Notes: a model not told the origin generated them from the letters alone. Shown: positions 36,187 to 47,159, counted from the first letter of the stretch. The stretch: 64,000 nucleotides of DNA from Pseudoalteromonas citrea (GCF_000238375.3 NZ_AHBZ03000027.1:744001-808000); one strand, 5' to 3'. A program made the numbers and translations.

Positions 36187-36759
36187 TTAAAACTCCGTAT
36201 TGTAGTCCATATATTGTGCGACTCTTGTCGCGATGGCTTTGCCAAACTGAGATTGGATAATTGATAAACTCATATCTATACCCGAGGTTATACCTGCAGA
36301 GCTAATAAAGTTATTGTCGATTGTAAATCTTTGCTCTTTAATGACATGTAATTGTGGAAACTGATCTTGTAAGTCTTGAATACTAGCCCAGTGAGTAGTG
36401 ACTTGTTTACCGTCGATAATACCTGCTTGGGCAAAAATAAATACACCAGTACATACCGAAGCGCATTTGGGAGTATGCCTTGCTGTTTCTGCAAGCCAGC
36501 GCAGAACTGTAGGGTTATTTATCACCTCGGTGTATTGCCCGCCAGCCACTATAAGTAAATCAAACTTAGGGTGCCCATGAATACTGTAATTGGGGTTTAC
36601 ACTCAATCCGCCTCGTGTTTTTACAGGGGAATGAGTTGGGGCAACAAGGCTGACATTTATATGTTGGTCGGTAAAACGATTTGCTGTGCAAAAAACATCG
36701 AAAGGACCGCAAAAATCCAGTACTTCGACGTTATTATAAATAAAAATACCAATTTCCAT
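36187..36759 (-). CDS. DJ-1/PfpI family protein (isonitrile hydratase-like)
   Basis: 190 residues of the class I glutamine-amidotransferase-like fold. The nucleophile-elbow Cys is in CASVCTGVFIFAQAG, after FDLLIVAGGQYTEV, and an acidic residue is near the start (VEVLDFCGPFDVF). It is similar to stand-alone ThiJ/PfpI domains such as isonitrile hydratase and to the sensor half of GlxA-type AraC regulators, but there is no HTH here. Substrate unknown. Convergent with the hybrid kinase gene. Confidence 0.82.
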   Translation of the reverse strand: MEIGIFIYNNVEVLDFCGPFDVFCTANRFTDQHINVSLVAPTHSPVKTRGGLSVNPNYSIHGHPKFDLLIVAGGQYTEVINNPTVLRWLAETARHTPKCASVCTGVFIFAQAGIIDGKQVTTHWASIQDLQDQFPQLHVIKEQRFTIDNNFISSAGITSGIDMSLSIIQSQFGKAIATRVAQYMDYNTEF

Positions 36760-36935
36760 TGCACTGGCCAGAGTGGTTTTTTACTAACTTGCATCAATCC
36801 TTTCTTAATTGCAACTGTGCTTTTTTAATTAAACGCAATATTCCGGCTTTTGCCGCGAATCAATTGCATGTTTTAGTGTCCCGATTAAAATGGGCTGTAT
36901 ATAAATAAATAATTCCAAAAATTAAAGAGAAAATA

Positions 36936-39089
36936 ATGATTAAAACAACAATGACTGCGCTCGGGTTTGCCGTTGTGGTTGCGCTAAGTGGCTGCAGCTC
37001 TAATGCTGATGTGGTACAAGCATCTAATGTTCAAACGTCGCAAGGCAATGTGCTGTTGCAACCTTTTACAGGCCCATTTCAAGGTGTGCCGCAGTTCGAT
37101 AAAATGGATTTAGCCGACTTAACACCTGCATTTGAAGCGGGGATCGCTGAACACTTGGCTGATGTGGAAAAAGTAGCCAACAACCCAGAGGCTGCGACAT
37201 TTGAAAATACCATTGTTGAATTAGAGCGGGCAGGTAAAAGTTTAGATCGTGTATTTACGTATTATGGTATTTGGCGAAATAATAAATCATCAGAAGAGTC
37301 TCGAGCATTAGCGAAAGAGCTTGCACCGAAGCTTTCAGTTTTTTCATCTAAGGTGACACAAAATAGTAAACTATTTGATCGTGTTAAAGCGGTTTATCAA
37401 AGTGATGAGTATAAAACGCTAACACCAGAACAACAACGAGTAACTTGGCTTACGTATAACAGTTTTGCGCGCAATGGGGCTACGTTAACAGGTGAAGCTA
37501 AGGCCCGCTATGCAGAAATCAATCAGCAGTTAGCGACACTACACACTAAATTTTCAAGTAATGTATTGGCTGATGAAGAAGGCTATGTGGTATTTTTAGA
37601 TAAATCACAATTGTCAGGTTTACCTGAATCATTTATAGCGGGTGCAGCATCGGCAGCAGCTGAACGAGGTAAAGCGGGCCAATTCGCAATTACTAACTCT
37701 CGTTCGTCAATGGATCCATTTTTAACTTACTCGACTGAACGTTCGCTACGTGAGCAGGTTTGGAAAAACTATTATAACCGTGGTGGTAACGGTGACCAAT
37801 ATGACAATAATGCGACGATTAAACAGATCTTGACGCTGCGTCATGAACGCGTGCAGCTTTTAGGTTATGAAAACTATGCTCAGTGGCGTCTTGAAGATCG
37901 AATGGCAAAATCTCCCGCGAACGCAAAGGCACTGATGGATAAAGTATGGCCTGCTGCCATTGCGCGTGTAGAAGAAGAAGTTGCGGATATGCAGGCGATA
38001 GCAGATAAAGAAGGTGCAAATATTACTATTGCACCATGGGACTATCGTTTTTATTCAGAAAAAGTTCGTAAAGATAAATACGACTTAGACTCTAATGAGA
38101 TCAAGCAATATCTACAGCTAGATAAATTACGTGAAGCGATGTTCTATGTTGCTAAGCGTTTATTTAATTTTGAATTTTCAGAGATAACTGATGGTTCAGT
38201 ACCTGTTTATCATGATGATGTCCGCGTATGGGAAGTGAAAGACTCTGTAACAGGTAAACACGTGGGGTTGTGGTATTTAGACCCGTTTGCAAGAAAAGGT
38301 AAACGTTCTGGTGCATGGGCAAATACATTTAGAAGCTATACAACAATGGATGGTGAAACAAATGTACTAAGCACCAATAACTCAAACTTTGTAAAAGGCC
38401 CTGAAGGTAAAGCGACGTTGATCTCTTGGTCGGATGCGGAAACTTACTTCCATGAATTTGGTCATGCATTACACTTTTTATCAGCTGATGTGGTGTACCC
38501 TCAATCACACTCAGGTGTGCGTGATTATACGGAGTTTCAGTCTCAGTTATTAGAGCGTTGGTTAACTACTGACGAAGTGATCAATCAATTCTTAGTTCAT
38601 CATGAAACGGGTGAGGCTATTCCAAAAGCATTGGTTGATAAGATCAAAGAGTCTTCAACGTTTAACCAGGGCTTTTCGACCACGGAATACATGGCATCTG
38701 CAATGATGGACTTGTTGTACCACACTACCGACCCTGCAAAAATCGACCCTGCTAAGTTTGAAAAAGAGCAATTAACTAAATTAGGTATGCCGACGGAGTT
38801 AGTTATGCGTCATCGTAGCACGCACTTTGGTCATATCTTTTCCGGTGAGGGTTATGCCGCGGCATATTATGGTTATTTATGGGCGGAAGTACTGACGTCT
38901 GACGCCGCAGAAGCATTTGCTGATGCACCCGGTGGTTTTTATGACAAAGCACTTGCTGCTAAATTAGTTGAACACTTATTTTCTGTTAGAAATGCGATGG
39001 ATCCTGCTGAGGCCTATCGCTTATTCCGTGGCAGAGATGCTGATGTAAGTGCATTAATGCGTGATAGAGGCTTCCCTGTAACGAAGTAA
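36936..39089 (+). CDS. dcp: Peptidyl-dipeptidase Dcp (M3 metallopeptidase), lipoprotein form
   Basis: 717 residues with a lipoprotein signal (VVVALSGCSSN) and the M3 zinc motif in YFHEFGHALHFLS (HExxH near residue 506), with the third ligand Glu downstream (YTEFQSQLLERWL). Dcp removes C-terminal dipeptides from peptides. The lipobox suggests that this enzyme is periplasmic or outer-membrane attached, as in many marine gammaproteobacteria, whereas E. coli Dcp has no lipobox. It is a single gene followed by a strong terminator. Confidence 0.93.
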   Translation: MIKTTMTALGFAVVVALSGCSSNADVVQASNVQTSQGNVLLQPFTGPFQGVPQFDKMDLADLTPAFEAGIAEHLADVEKVANNPEAATFENTIVELERAGKSLDRVFTYYGIWRNNKSSEESRALAKELAPKLSVFSSKVTQNSKLFDRVKAVYQSDEYKTLTPEQQRVTWLTYNSFARNGATLTGEAKARYAEINQQLATLHTKFSSNVLADEEGYVVFLDKSQLSGLPESFIAGAASAAAERGKAGQFAITNSRSSMDPFLTYSTERSLREQVWKNYYNRGGNGDQYDNNATIKQILTLRHERVQLLGYENYAQWRLEDRMAKSPANAKALMDKVWPAAIARVEEEVADMQAIADKEGANITIAPWDYRFYSEKVRKDKYDLDSNEIKQYLQLDKLREAMFYVAKRLFNFEFSEITDGSVPVYHDDVRVWEVKDSVTGKHVGLWYLDPFARKGKRSGAWANTFRSYTTMDGETNVLSTNNSNFVKGPEGKATLISWSDAETYFHEFGHALHFLSADVVYPQSHSGVRDYTEFQSQLLERWLTTDEVINQFLVHHETGEAIPKALVDKIKESSTFNQGFSTTEYMASAMMDLLYHTTDPAKIDPAKFEKEQLTKLGMPTELVMRHRSTHFGHIFSGEGYAAAYYGYLWAEVLTSDAAEAFADAPGGFYDKALAAKLVEHLFSVRNAMDPAEAYRLFRGRDADVSALMRDRGFPVTK

Positions 39090-39101
39090 TGTAGTCACTG
39101 A

Positions 39102-39133
39102 AATAAACTCACTCGATAAAGAGTGAGTTTATT
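39102..39133 (+). terminator. Intrinsic terminator after dcp
   Basis: Perfect 13-bp stem (aataaactcactc / gagtgagtttatt) with a 6-nt loop, followed by TTACGATTTTTT. It lies 13 nt after the dcp stop. Confidence 0.8.
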
Positions 39134-39351
39134 TTACGATTTTTTGTGGGTTTGCTAAGAAGTTATTGCCACTAACAGACGGGTTTCAACCCAACCCTTG
39201 CGCTGTAAATACAAACACGTCACCGTGATCACTAAAGCTGCCCCTGACTATAAGCAAGCTACTGCAGAGCAAGACGCTTAGTATGCCTGTTATGACGTCG
39301 CTTGTTTGAGATTACATAAGAGCTTTACTACAGGAGTTTAAATATCAGCGT

Positions 39352-40269
39352 TTAAGCAAACACCGTGTATTTATTTCGCCCAGTGTCTTTTGCATTATAT
39401 AATGCACTGTCAGCACGATGGAGCAACTGGGTTGTGTTGCAGTATTCCCCTTCTGCTAGAAACGCAAGCCCGACACTTACAGTGACGACTTCAAGGGGAG
39501 AGCCGCGGTTTTCAATACAAAGGTTCTTCACTGCTGCAACAAGTTGTTCTGCAATGATTTTAGCCCCTTCTTTGGCTGTATTAGGCAATAAAACGACGAA
39601 TTCTTCACCACCATAACGAAATACGGTATCAATGGGGCGTTTCACTTGTTGTTTGAGAGCCATAGCGACTTGCCTTAGTACATCATCGCCTTTTAAGTGA
39701 CCATATTCATCGTTATATTTTTTGAAAAAGTCGATATCTAACATCATCGTGGCAAAAGGCTGTTGAAGTCGATTTGCTTGTTTAAGTAACCGCACAATTT
39801 CTAAGTCAAAAAAGCGACGATTATAGATGCCGGTCAGACCATCAACAAAAGAGTATTGTTTTAATAAGTCGGTTTGGCGTTTATATTTGAGGTGGGTTTT
39901 AACTCTATTTTGCAACGTTTTAGGAACGATTGGCTTGGGTACAAAGTCAACGGCACCGGCTTCCCAACACAGCTCTTGGTTTGCTTCACTGGTGTTTGAG
40001 GTGACGAAAATAACGGGGATTTCAGAAAGCTCAGGAATACTTTGCATTTTTTTGCATGCTTCTATTCCAGACATCCCCTCTAGCACCCAGTCCATTAATA
40101 CTAAATCAGGTTGAGCATCTCGACAAACATCAATGGCTTGCTCGGCGGACTCAACCGCTGTGACCTTACATAGTTGTTTTAAACTACTGAGCAGCAATTG
40201 TCTCATTAATGACGAATCATCGACAACCAATACCCAACAGTCGTCCATTTTTTCTAAGCCTTGAAACAT
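39352..40269 (-). CDS. Response-regulator diguanylate cyclase (REC-GGDEF)
   Basis: About 305 residues from the ATG at 40269 (AAAGGA just upstream; a frame to 40332 lacks such a site). The receiver (about 8-130) has VLVVDDSSLMRQ, phospho-Asp in LVLMDWVLEGMSG and Lys in FVPKPIVPK. The GGDEF domain follows, with the active motif RYGGEEF and an RxxD inhibitory site (RPID) exactly five residues before GGEEF. It should make c-di-GMP with product inhibition, under control of an unlinked kinase. Confidence 0.92.
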   Translation of the reverse strand: MFQGLEKMDDCWVLVVDDSSLMRQLLLSSLKQLCKVTAVESAEQAIDVCRDAQPDLVLMDWVLEGMSGIEACKKMQSIPELSEIPVIFVTSNTSEANQELCWEAGAVDFVPKPIVPKTLQNRVKTHLKYKRQTDLLKQYSFVDGLTGIYNRRFFDLEIVRLLKQANRLQQPFATMMLDIDFFKKYNDEYGHLKGDDVLRQVAMALKQQVKRPIDTVFRYGGEEFVVLLPNTAKEGAKIIAEQLVAAVKNLCIENRGSPLEVVTVSVGLAFLAEGEYCNTTQLLHRADSALYNAKDTGRNKYTVFA

Positions 40270-40475
40270 AATCCTTTTAACACCTTTGCTGTGCTTTTTG
40301 CACATGACGTAAATGTAAACTAAAACAATCAAAAAATCACGCTGAGTGTTCGGATAATATACGATTAGCTAGTTTGTACAACATTAAAGTACGAAGTGCC
40401 CAGTTGTTTCATCATTACGGTTGCAGGTAATTACAGAATGAAGTTGCAAGTAAGTGCAACTTCATTCGCTATGAG

Positions 40476-41648
40476 TTAATTGACAATCAGAGGGAGCAGC
40501 GCGAGTTGGCTGGCTTTATTATATTTGATACCAGTAAAAGATAAAAAGCTTGTTTTGTTTGCTTGCGTGTACTGATGTTGAGATATGCCTTGTGTTAATG
40601 CTCGTTTTTTTGGTCCCATATCGTTGGTAGTAAAAGCAAAGTTCATCATCCAATAGATCTCATGGCTTCTTTGAAAATGGTTATTTCCCTGAAACTCGCC
40701 ATGTTGTAGCGGAATGTCCCAGCTTATCGTGGTCTGATATTTACCTGTTTGTGGGTGTGAAAAGTGAGTTAAAGCAAAATATGGCGCAAGAAATGCTTTG
40801 GCACTTTGGTGTGAAGCACCCAGTTCGTAGAAAGAGTTATAGGGATACCAAACGCCGAAATCAGTTGGAATGATAGTGTTATGAGTATCTAGATCTTCCC
40901 GAAATAGCAAGTTTACGATATGCGCATCAACAGTAAACTGTCCTTTAATGGGAAATGCAAAACGGCCAGAATACTGGTTATTTATGTCTAAAAAATCTAA
41001 CAAGGAGTAATCGCAGTCATAATATCTCTCTAATGCACAATAAATCACTTTATTATTTTTTTGAGGATCATGGTGATAATTACCGACCTGGTCCGAAGGA
41101 TGTATGACTTCTAAGGCATAGGGTGTATGCGGTGTATCCGTTAGGCTATGAGTGATGAGGGACTTAAATGCTTGACGATCGTAGTTATACATATTGGATG
41201 TAAATTCATTATTTGCATTAAGAGAAAACACTTCAATTTGTAAAGTTGGGTCAGAATTATCGAGTCCGATGATATCTTTTACTGGGATCACAACTTGTAG
41301 TGTTGTGCGCTCACTCGGCTGATTATATATTGAAAATTCACCTGAGCCACATATTGCGTAGTCTTCAGAGATTAGTACATCAATAAAAAGTATTTCTGAA
41401 TTCATACTTGCAGCACTCACCTGCAAGTAAGGTACATCATTTATTTCCAGTATATCGAACCCTAAAAAGCGAGTATGCTTGTTAGCTGGTAGTGGCTCAT
41501 TCGTATTTTCGTCACTATGTTCAGGGCTAGCAGTTACACCTTGGATATAACTACCACAGAGGTTTTCACGTGTTTCAATTGTTTGCGCTTGACTATAGGT
41601 AAAGTTTAGAAATGCATACAGTAAGGCGATTACTTTTATCGTTTTCAT
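40476..41648 (-). CDS. Secreted protein of unknown function
   Basis: 390 residues with a signal peptide (MKTIKVIALLYAFLNFTYSQ, cleavage after AQ). The mature part is beta-rich with a few Cys (NLCGSYI, YAICGSG, IYCALERYYDCDYS), probably disulphide-bonded in the periplasm or outside. No family recognised. It stands alone, with gaps of more than 140 bp on both sides. Confidence 0.6.
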   Translation of the reverse strand: MKTIKVIALLYAFLNFTYSQAQTIETRENLCGSYIQGVTASPEHSDENTNEPLPANKHTRFLGFDILEINDVPYLQVSAASMNSEILFIDVLISEDYAICGSGEFSIYNQPSERTTLQVVIPVKDIIGLDNSDPTLQIEVFSLNANNEFTSNMYNYDRQAFKSLITHSLTDTPHTPYALEVIHPSDQVGNYHHDPQKNNKVIYCALERYYDCDYSLLDFLDINNQYSGRFAFPIKGQFTVDAHIVNLLFREDLDTHNTIIPTDFGVWYPYNSFYELGASHQSAKAFLAPYFALTHFSHPQTGKYQTTISWDIPLQHGEFQGNNHFQRSHEIYWMMNFAFTTNDMGPKKRALTQGISQHQYTQANKTSFLSFTGIKYNKASQLALLPLIVN

Positions 41649-41803
41649 GATCTGATCCTTGTAGAAAAGAGTAAAGTTGCTAATTTAGGTTTAAAATCAG
41701 CATACAGGATCAAATGCAGTTGTAAACTAAGTGTTAATTTTTATTGGTGCTAATTACGTGTATAAAATCAGCGCTTTTTTAAATAAAAAGCGCTGGAGAT
41801 GAG

Positions 41804-44584
41804 TTATCGAGTTGAGACTAGCTGGAACATTTTTTGTGGCTCTGGTGCAAGCAGTAACTCTTGCGTGTCACTCACTTTAAAGGTTGAGACTTGTTGTAGT
41901 AAGTGTTGTGCTTGTTGTCGCATTAATTGACCTGCTTGAGTTGATTGCTCTACCAGTTGCATGTTCTTTTGCGTTAAATTGTCTAACTGAGCAACTGTAG
42001 ATGATACTGCGGCAACGCCTTCCGATTGTTCTTGCCCCGCTCGGGTTATATCCATAATCATGCTATTTACTTCTTGAACAACTTGAGTGAGTTCTGCAAA
42101 TCTTTTCCCTGAGGTCGCAACGAGCTCACTGCCTTTTGCAACTGCAGAACTACTGTCTTCGATTAAGTGTTTAATTTCTTTTGCTGCGGATGCGCTGCGC
42201 TGCGCAAGGTTGCGTACTTCACTTGCAACAACGGCAAAACCTCTCCCCGCCTCTCCTGCTCTAGCAGCTTCCACTGAAGCATTTAAAGCAAGTAGGTTTG
42301 TTTGAAAAGCGATTTCATTGATAACGCCAATAATATCTGAAATACGATTACTGCACCCTTCAATATCCGACATCGCATCCACGGCATTAGAGACGGTTTC
42401 TTGCCCTTGCGCGGCCTTGCTCATAGCTTGATCTGCGTGGACAGATACGTCTTCAGCACTTTTGGCATTTTGTTTTACTGTGGCAGTTAGTTCCTCCATG
42501 GTTGAGGCTGTTTCTTCAAGGCTCGCCGCTTGGCGCTCTATCCGCTTACTAAGCTCCTCGCTATCTGTTGCTATGCTCTGTGAGCCTTGATAAACATTAT
42601 TAGAGGTGTTAGTTATTTCGTGTACCATACTATTTAAGCTACGAGTCAGTCCGTTCATCGCCTCTTTTAAAATATTAAATTCAATGCCGAGATCGTCATC
42701 AATGTTATGAGATAAATGCCCTTCTGAAAGTGATATAATCGCTTCCTTGATGCAACGAATAGCCAACTTCCGTTGGGTGATATCGGTGGCATATTTGACG
42801 ACTTTAAAAGGTTGGCCATTAGTGTCTAGAATTGGGTTATATGTTGCTTGGATCCAAACTTCTTTGCCTCCCTTACCGACTCGTTTGTATTCACCACTAT
42901 CAAATTGACCTAATTTAAGCTTTTGCCAAAACATACTGTATTCATTACTGGCTGCATAGTTTGGCTCCGCAAATAAGCTATGATGCTTCCCTTGGATTTC
43001 ATCGAGACGATAACCCATGGTGTTTAAAAAGTTATCATTAGCTTTTAAGATTGTGCCGTCCATATCGAACTCAATAACGGCTTGAGATTTGTTAATGGCA
43101 CTCAGCTGGCCTTCGAAGTTCGCGCTTTGTCGTTTTTGCTCGGTTATGTCTGTCGCAAATTTCACAACTTTAACGGGTTTACCACTTGGATCTAGTATCG
43201 GGTTATAAGTTGCTTGGATCCAAACGTCTTTATCACCCTTGCCTAAACGTTGGTATTCACCTGAATGAAACTTGCCTTGCTGTAATTTTTGCCAAAACTC
43301 TTTGTATGCATGGCTATTTGCATAATGTGCGTCGGCGAATAGCTGGTGATGCTGTCCTTTTATTTCATCAAGCGTGTAACCCATTACTTTCAAGAAGTTT
43401 TCATTCGCAGTCAGTATGGTGCCGTCCATATTAAATTCTATAATAGCTTGTGATTTACTAATGGCTTGTAATTGACCCTCATAGTTAGTGGATTGCTGTT
43501 TTTGCTCGGTTATGTCTGAAGCATATTTAACCACTTTGAATGGATTGCCGTTAACATCAAATATTGGATTATATGACGCGTGTATCCATACTTCTCGCTG
43601 ACCTTTTGCTAAACGCTTATATTCACCAGAGCTGAATTCACCAGTATTTAATTTAGCCCAAAACGTTTGGTATTCTGCGCTGGCTGCATAGTGAGGTTCA
43701 GCAAATAAGCTATGATGCTGTCCTTTTATTTCATCAAGCGTGTAACCCATTACTTTCAAGAAGTTTTCATTCGCAGTCAGTATGGTGCCGTCCAGATTAA
43801 ATTCTATGACTGCTAAAGATTTACTTATTGCATCGAGTTGGCCTTCATAGTCGGCAGCTTGTATTTTTGATTGGGTAATATCGAAGGCGTATTTGACGAC
43901 TTTAAAGGGTTGGTTATTGGTATCAAAAATAGGATTGTAAGTGGCTTGGATCCAGACTTCTTTGGCATTTTTTCCTAACCGTTTATATTCACCAGACTTA
44001 AACTCTCCGCTTTTTAGCGCTTGCCAAAAGTCTTTGTATTCTTTGCTGGCTGTATACTCTGCATCGGCGAACATACTGTGATGTTGACCAATTACCTCAT
44101 GACGTTCATACTCCATGGCGGTAAGAAAGTTATCATTTGCTGATTGAATAACCCCATTTAAATCAAATTCAATTATTGCTTGCGATTTACCAATCGCTTC
44201 AACTTGTCCTGCATAATCCATTGTTTTTGCTTTATATTCACTCACATCAAATAGTGTTAGGAGTGTATTTGCGCCTTCTATTAGCCCTTTAGCTTGATCA
44301 ACGACGTTGACTTTAACCCATAGGGTACGTTTGTTTTTAGTGGCGATTTTATATTCAGTATTTGTTTCAAGCGCAGCGTTACCTAAGCCCTTAAATATAT
44401 GATTGAGCGGTTGCCCAACTAACTCTGTCAACTGATAACCAACTTCGGCTAAAAAATGCTGGCTAGCATGTAATATTGTTCCACTGTTAGATAGTTCAAG
44501 TGTCGAAAGGTATTGTTCAAATAGGTTAAGTTTGGATTGCATAGATGCTTGAGCTAGACGGTCAGTCCTTGATGTAAAAATCAT
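41804..44584 (-). CDS. Cytoplasmic chemoreceptor with four tandem PAS domains (BdlA/Aer-like)
   Basis: 926 residues and no membrane helix. A divergent PAS (about 20-115) is followed by four successive PAS-PAC units of about 122 residues each (starting near 122, 244, 366 and 488), each with a GQHH or GKHH motif and a closing [10 protein letters not shown]-like strand. A linker with HAMP-like helices leads to the methyl-accepting signalling domain (about 640-926; hairpin tip near [20 protein letters not shown]). It resembles the soluble PAS-MCP receptor BdlA, but with twice as many PAS units. The ligand is unknown (heme or flavin are possibilities). Confidence 0.88.
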   Translation of the reverse strand: MIFTSRTDRLAQASMQSKLNLFEQYLSTLELSNSGTILHASQHFLAEVGYQLTELVGQPLNHIFKGLGNAALETNTEYKIATKNKRTLWVKVNVVDQAKGLIEGANTLLTLFDVSEYKAKTMDYAGQVEAIGKSQAIIEFDLNGVIQSANDNFLTAMEYERHEVIGQHHSMFADAEYTASKEYKDFWQALKSGEFKSGEYKRLGKNAKEVWIQATYNPIFDTNNQPFKVVKYAFDITQSKIQAADYEGQLDAISKSLAVIEFNLDGTILTANENFLKVMGYTLDEIKGQHHSLFAEPHYAASAEYQTFWAKLNTGEFSSGEYKRLAKGQREVWIHASYNPIFDVNGNPFKVVKYASDITEQKQQSTNYEGQLQAISKSQAIIEFNMDGTILTANENFLKVMGYTLDEIKGQHHQLFADAHYANSHAYKEFWQKLQQGKFHSGEYQRLGKGDKDVWIQATYNPILDPSGKPVKVVKFATDITEQKRQSANFEGQLSAINKSQAVIEFDMDGTILKANDNFLNTMGYRLDEIQGKHHSLFAEPNYAASNEYSMFWQKLKLGQFDSGEYKRVGKGGKEVWIQATYNPILDTNGQPFKVVKYATDITQRKLAIRCIKEAIISLSEGHLSHNIDDDLGIEFNILKEAMNGLTRSLNSMVHEITNTSNNVYQGSQSIATDSEELSKRIERQAASLEETASTMEELTATVKQNAKSAEDVSVHADQAMSKAAQGQETVSNAVDAMSDIEGCSNRISDIIGVINEIAFQTNLLALNASVEAARAGEAGRGFAVVASEVRNLAQRSASAAKEIKHLIEDSSSAVAKGSELVATSGKRFAELTQVVQEVNSMIMDITRAGQEQSEGVAAVSSTVAQLDNLTQKNMQLVEQSTQAGQLMRQQAQHLLQQVSTFKVSDTQELLLAPEPQKMFQLVSTR

Positions 44585-45074
44585 AAGTTACCTAGTTGAT
44601 AAACGATTTGTTTAATCAAAAAGATAGTCGAACATTTAAACTTCGTCACCACAGCGTGCAGGATATTTCTTTGCCGACCAAGTCTAGTAACACTGGCATT
44701 CTTTTTAAAGCCGGCTTGAACCCTACTTTTGAATCTGTTGAATACCAATAATGTGAAGTGATACTTGCCTCCCTTCTATCAGAACAGGCAAATAATGGTT
44801 TAACAGCTTTACTGGTCAGCTCAGTTACTAACTTTATGAAACCACGTAATAATCACTATTTCTGGAACCAATAAAGGTAAATTAAAACTAATACTAAAAA
44901 GTCATTTTTATGTTTTTGTGTAGAACAATAGGGTTTATTTTGATACTAATAATACAACTTTTGACATATTAAATAAGAATAAACTAATACAAAGGATTGT
45001 TTTGCAAGCCGCACGGATCAGGAAAATTGCGACATGTCGTTTTTTGATTGCTAATTTAACCGTTCGGAGATGCT
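44585..45074. other. Gene-free divergent region
   Basis: About 490 bp between the chemoreceptor gene (minus) and an unknown secreted-protein gene (plus). It is AT-rich and must hold promoters for both genes. I checked for a c-di-GMP riboswitch and sigma-28 sites without a convincing match; no repeats were seen. Confidence 0.5.
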
Positions 45075-46124
45075 ATGAGTTTGTATTCGCCTTGTTCTTT
45101 TATGCCTTATGGAAGAAGTACATTATCAGCGACAGTATTAGTTACGCTTGCTTTACTGTTAGTCACTTTATTGAGTTTTCCCAGTTATGCGACCACGGTT
45201 ATGTCGGGGGAACTGGCTAAGCACCTCAAAGCGATTGATTATGGCAAAAAAGCAGACAATACTTGGGTTGCTCCCAGCTCGGCAGAGCAGCATCAATTTG
45301 AAGTGGTATTTGACGCATTTATTGCGCAAGACTTTCCACTGGCGCAAGAGCTGGCAACTTCTATTGGTTATAATGTTGCGCAATTTTTTGATACCAATAC
45401 ACAATCAACGTATTACTTATTACAAGAACGTGCAACACTTCACAGTGCCGAATTTAAAGGCGGTGGTACCTATGTGTATAATCCCACTGGATTGAATGCC
45501 ATATTACAGGCGCCCCATCCTAAGCGAGATACGTTTACGGGCACGCAAGCAATTGATGCTTTCTTATACACGCAAACAAAATTACTGATGTTAGCGGGTA
45601 CTCGTCGAGATAATAGCCATGCGCTCAGCACTTGCACCAATGGACACTATGAGGCGAGTGATGTCGCACATCAAACAGAATCATTTTTTAATGTCGCACA
45701 TAAATATATGAGTGATTTTGATGATGCATCAGTCTTTATTCAATATCATGGCTTCGGCAAAACAACGCTCGCCAAACTTCAAGCGCAGTGTGACGTGGAT
45801 AACGATCTAATGCTTAATTTGAGTGAAAGTGTACGTTATAACACTGCAGATGGAGAACATAGCATTTTGCATTCATTACGCAGAGTTGTTGAAGACGAGG
45901 GGAAAATTGCGGCTTGTGTCTATGGAAATGATACCAAAAGTCTGGGCGGGACTTGGAATGTTCAAGCGCGCTATACGAATGGTTCATCAAATATATGTTC
46001 TACAAGCTCTAGTGCTTCATCTAAACGATTTATTCATTTAGAGCAAAGCTATAATGTCCGTAAGTATCACCGAGATGCTATGCAAAAATACCTTAAACAG
46101 GCGCTGGAGAATTACTTTCTTTAG
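45075..46124 (+). CDS. Exported protein, possible zinc amidohydrolase-like, unknown
   Basis: 349 residues from an ATG with GGAG about 6 nt upstream. A signal peptide or signal anchor (about 20-40, LALLLVTLLSFPSYA) precedes a mature domain containing APHPKRDTFTGTQA, LMLAGTRRDNSH and IQYHGFGK. The His/Asp clusters could bind a metal, as in N-formylglutamate or poly-gamma-glutamate hydrolases, but this is speculation. Two late Cys (AACVYG, SNICSTS) may form a disulphide. A single gene. Confidence 0.55.
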   Translation: MSLYSPCSFMPYGRSTLSATVLVTLALLLVTLLSFPSYATTVMSGELAKHLKAIDYGKKADNTWVAPSSAEQHQFEVVFDAFIAQDFPLAQELATSIGYNVAQFFDTNTQSTYYLLQERATLHSAEFKGGGTYVYNPTGLNAILQAPHPKRDTFTGTQAIDAFLYTQTKLLMLAGTRRDNSHALSTCTNGHYEASDVAHQTESFFNVAHKYMSDFDDASVFIQYHGFGKTTLAKLQAQCDVDNDLMLNLSESVRYNTADGEHSILHSLRRVVEDEGKIAACVYGNDTKSLGGTWNVQARYTNGSSNICSTSSSASSKRFIHLEQSYNVRKYHRDAMQKYLKQALENYFL

Positions 46125-46281
46125 GTAAGTGTATGTTTTAAAAGATTAATATACCAAGCTTTGCGTCACCGTATTAAAAGGTTACAAATTTAAACGTATT
46201 TTACTTGTTACTCATGTGTATGTCGGTATAGTTTGACTCCACATTTAGAATGTTCCTAGAAACACTGAGTTGAGTGAATAT

Positions 46282-46743
46282 ATGCAATTAGTTGATTTAA
46301 ACCCTGACGATAGCCATGTTATTGAATTATTCTCAGAAATAGATCGATTGATGCATTCTCTTTACCCTGTTGCGAGCGCTCAATCGTTAGAGCTTACAGA
46401 GTTAAAGCAACCAAATGTGCATGCAATTGGCCTTATGAATGAAGATGGTATCGTTGCCTGTGGTGCGATTGTTAAACAATTTGATAATACACTTTACGGT
46501 GAACTTAAGCGGTTATACGTAAAGCCGACGTATCGTGGTAAAGGCTTATCACGGCGCATTATGCAAACTTTGTTACATTATGCAGGTGAAGCGCAAATTC
46601 CATTAATGCGCTTAGAAACGGGTAGTAAACAATCAGAAGCAATTAATTTATATGAAAGCCTTGGATTTGCCCGATGTGAACGTTTTGGTCTGTATCGAGA
46701 AAATCCATTAAGTGTATTTATGGAGCTACCCCTTAACTCGTAA
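46282..46743 (+). CDS. GNAT-family N-acetyltransferase
   Basis: About 153 residues from the ATG at 46282; a TTG at 46270 would add four residues. The acetyl-CoA motif A is LKRLYVKPTYRGKGLSRRIM (R-x-x-G-x-G/S), followed by SEAINLYESLGFARCERF, as in GNAT enzymes. Substrate unknown. Its 3' end overlaps the antiterminator gene by 18 nt. Confidence 0.8.
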   Translation: MQLVDLNPDDSHVIELFSEIDRLMHSLYPVASAQSLELTELKQPNVHAIGLMNEDGIVACGAIVKQFDNTLYGELKRLYVKPTYRGKGLSRRIMQTLLHYAGEAQIPLMRLETGSKQSEAINLYESLGFARCERFGLYRENPLSVFMELPLNS

Positions 46744-46971
46744 GTGACTAAAGTATGGGTTTGGTGTAAGTACACTGACCTCAACAATTTCATTGAGTTC
46801 AATAAGCTGTTGGTGCTCGTGGCTTTTTAGGTATAAACAGTGTTTTTTTTGCTCATTATACACAGTGTTAATTGCGATCCCATCGTGCTCGACTCTATTG
46901 GCCGTCAACACCTTTAGGGTATAGTGATATAAACAGGCGATTTCAATATAGTCATGTTCGTTACAATTCAT
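46726..46971 (-). CDS. rof: Rho-binding antiterminator (Rof/YaeO-like)
   Basis: 81 residues from the ATG at 46971, which has GGAG 10 nt upstream; a longer frame to 47052 lacks a ribosome-binding site. The sequence MNCNEHDYIEIACLYHYTLK and the closing LIELNEIVEVSVLTP match the small beta-sandwich Rof family, which binds Rho and blocks its RNA-binding surface, thereby reducing termination. Located between a GNAT gene and a CheY-like gene. Confidence 0.72.
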   Translation of the reverse strand: MNCNEHDYIEIACLYHYTLKVLTANRVEHDGIAINTVYNEQKKHCLYLKSHEHQQLIELNEIVEVSVLTPNPYFSHLRVKG

Positions 46972-47159
46972 ATTTATGAGTCTCCATGTGCTTTGCCATT
47001 CTAGAGAATTAATACTCCTTTGCTGTGCTTTATTAAGACCTTTATAACGCATATTTTATTTCAATTACATTAACACCTTTCATGATGCTAGATATAAGCT
47101 ACACTCACTATTTACGAGCACTTGCGGCAAGTTTTTATTTATTCAGGTAAGGAGACCCA

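Noticed and set aside
39134-39351. Possible small gene between dcp and the GGDEF gene
   Set aside because: No frame with a start, ribosome-binding site and plausible composition was seen.
44585-45074. c-di-GMP riboswitch near the chemoreceptor
   Set aside because: GEMM-like conserved segments were not found on either strand.
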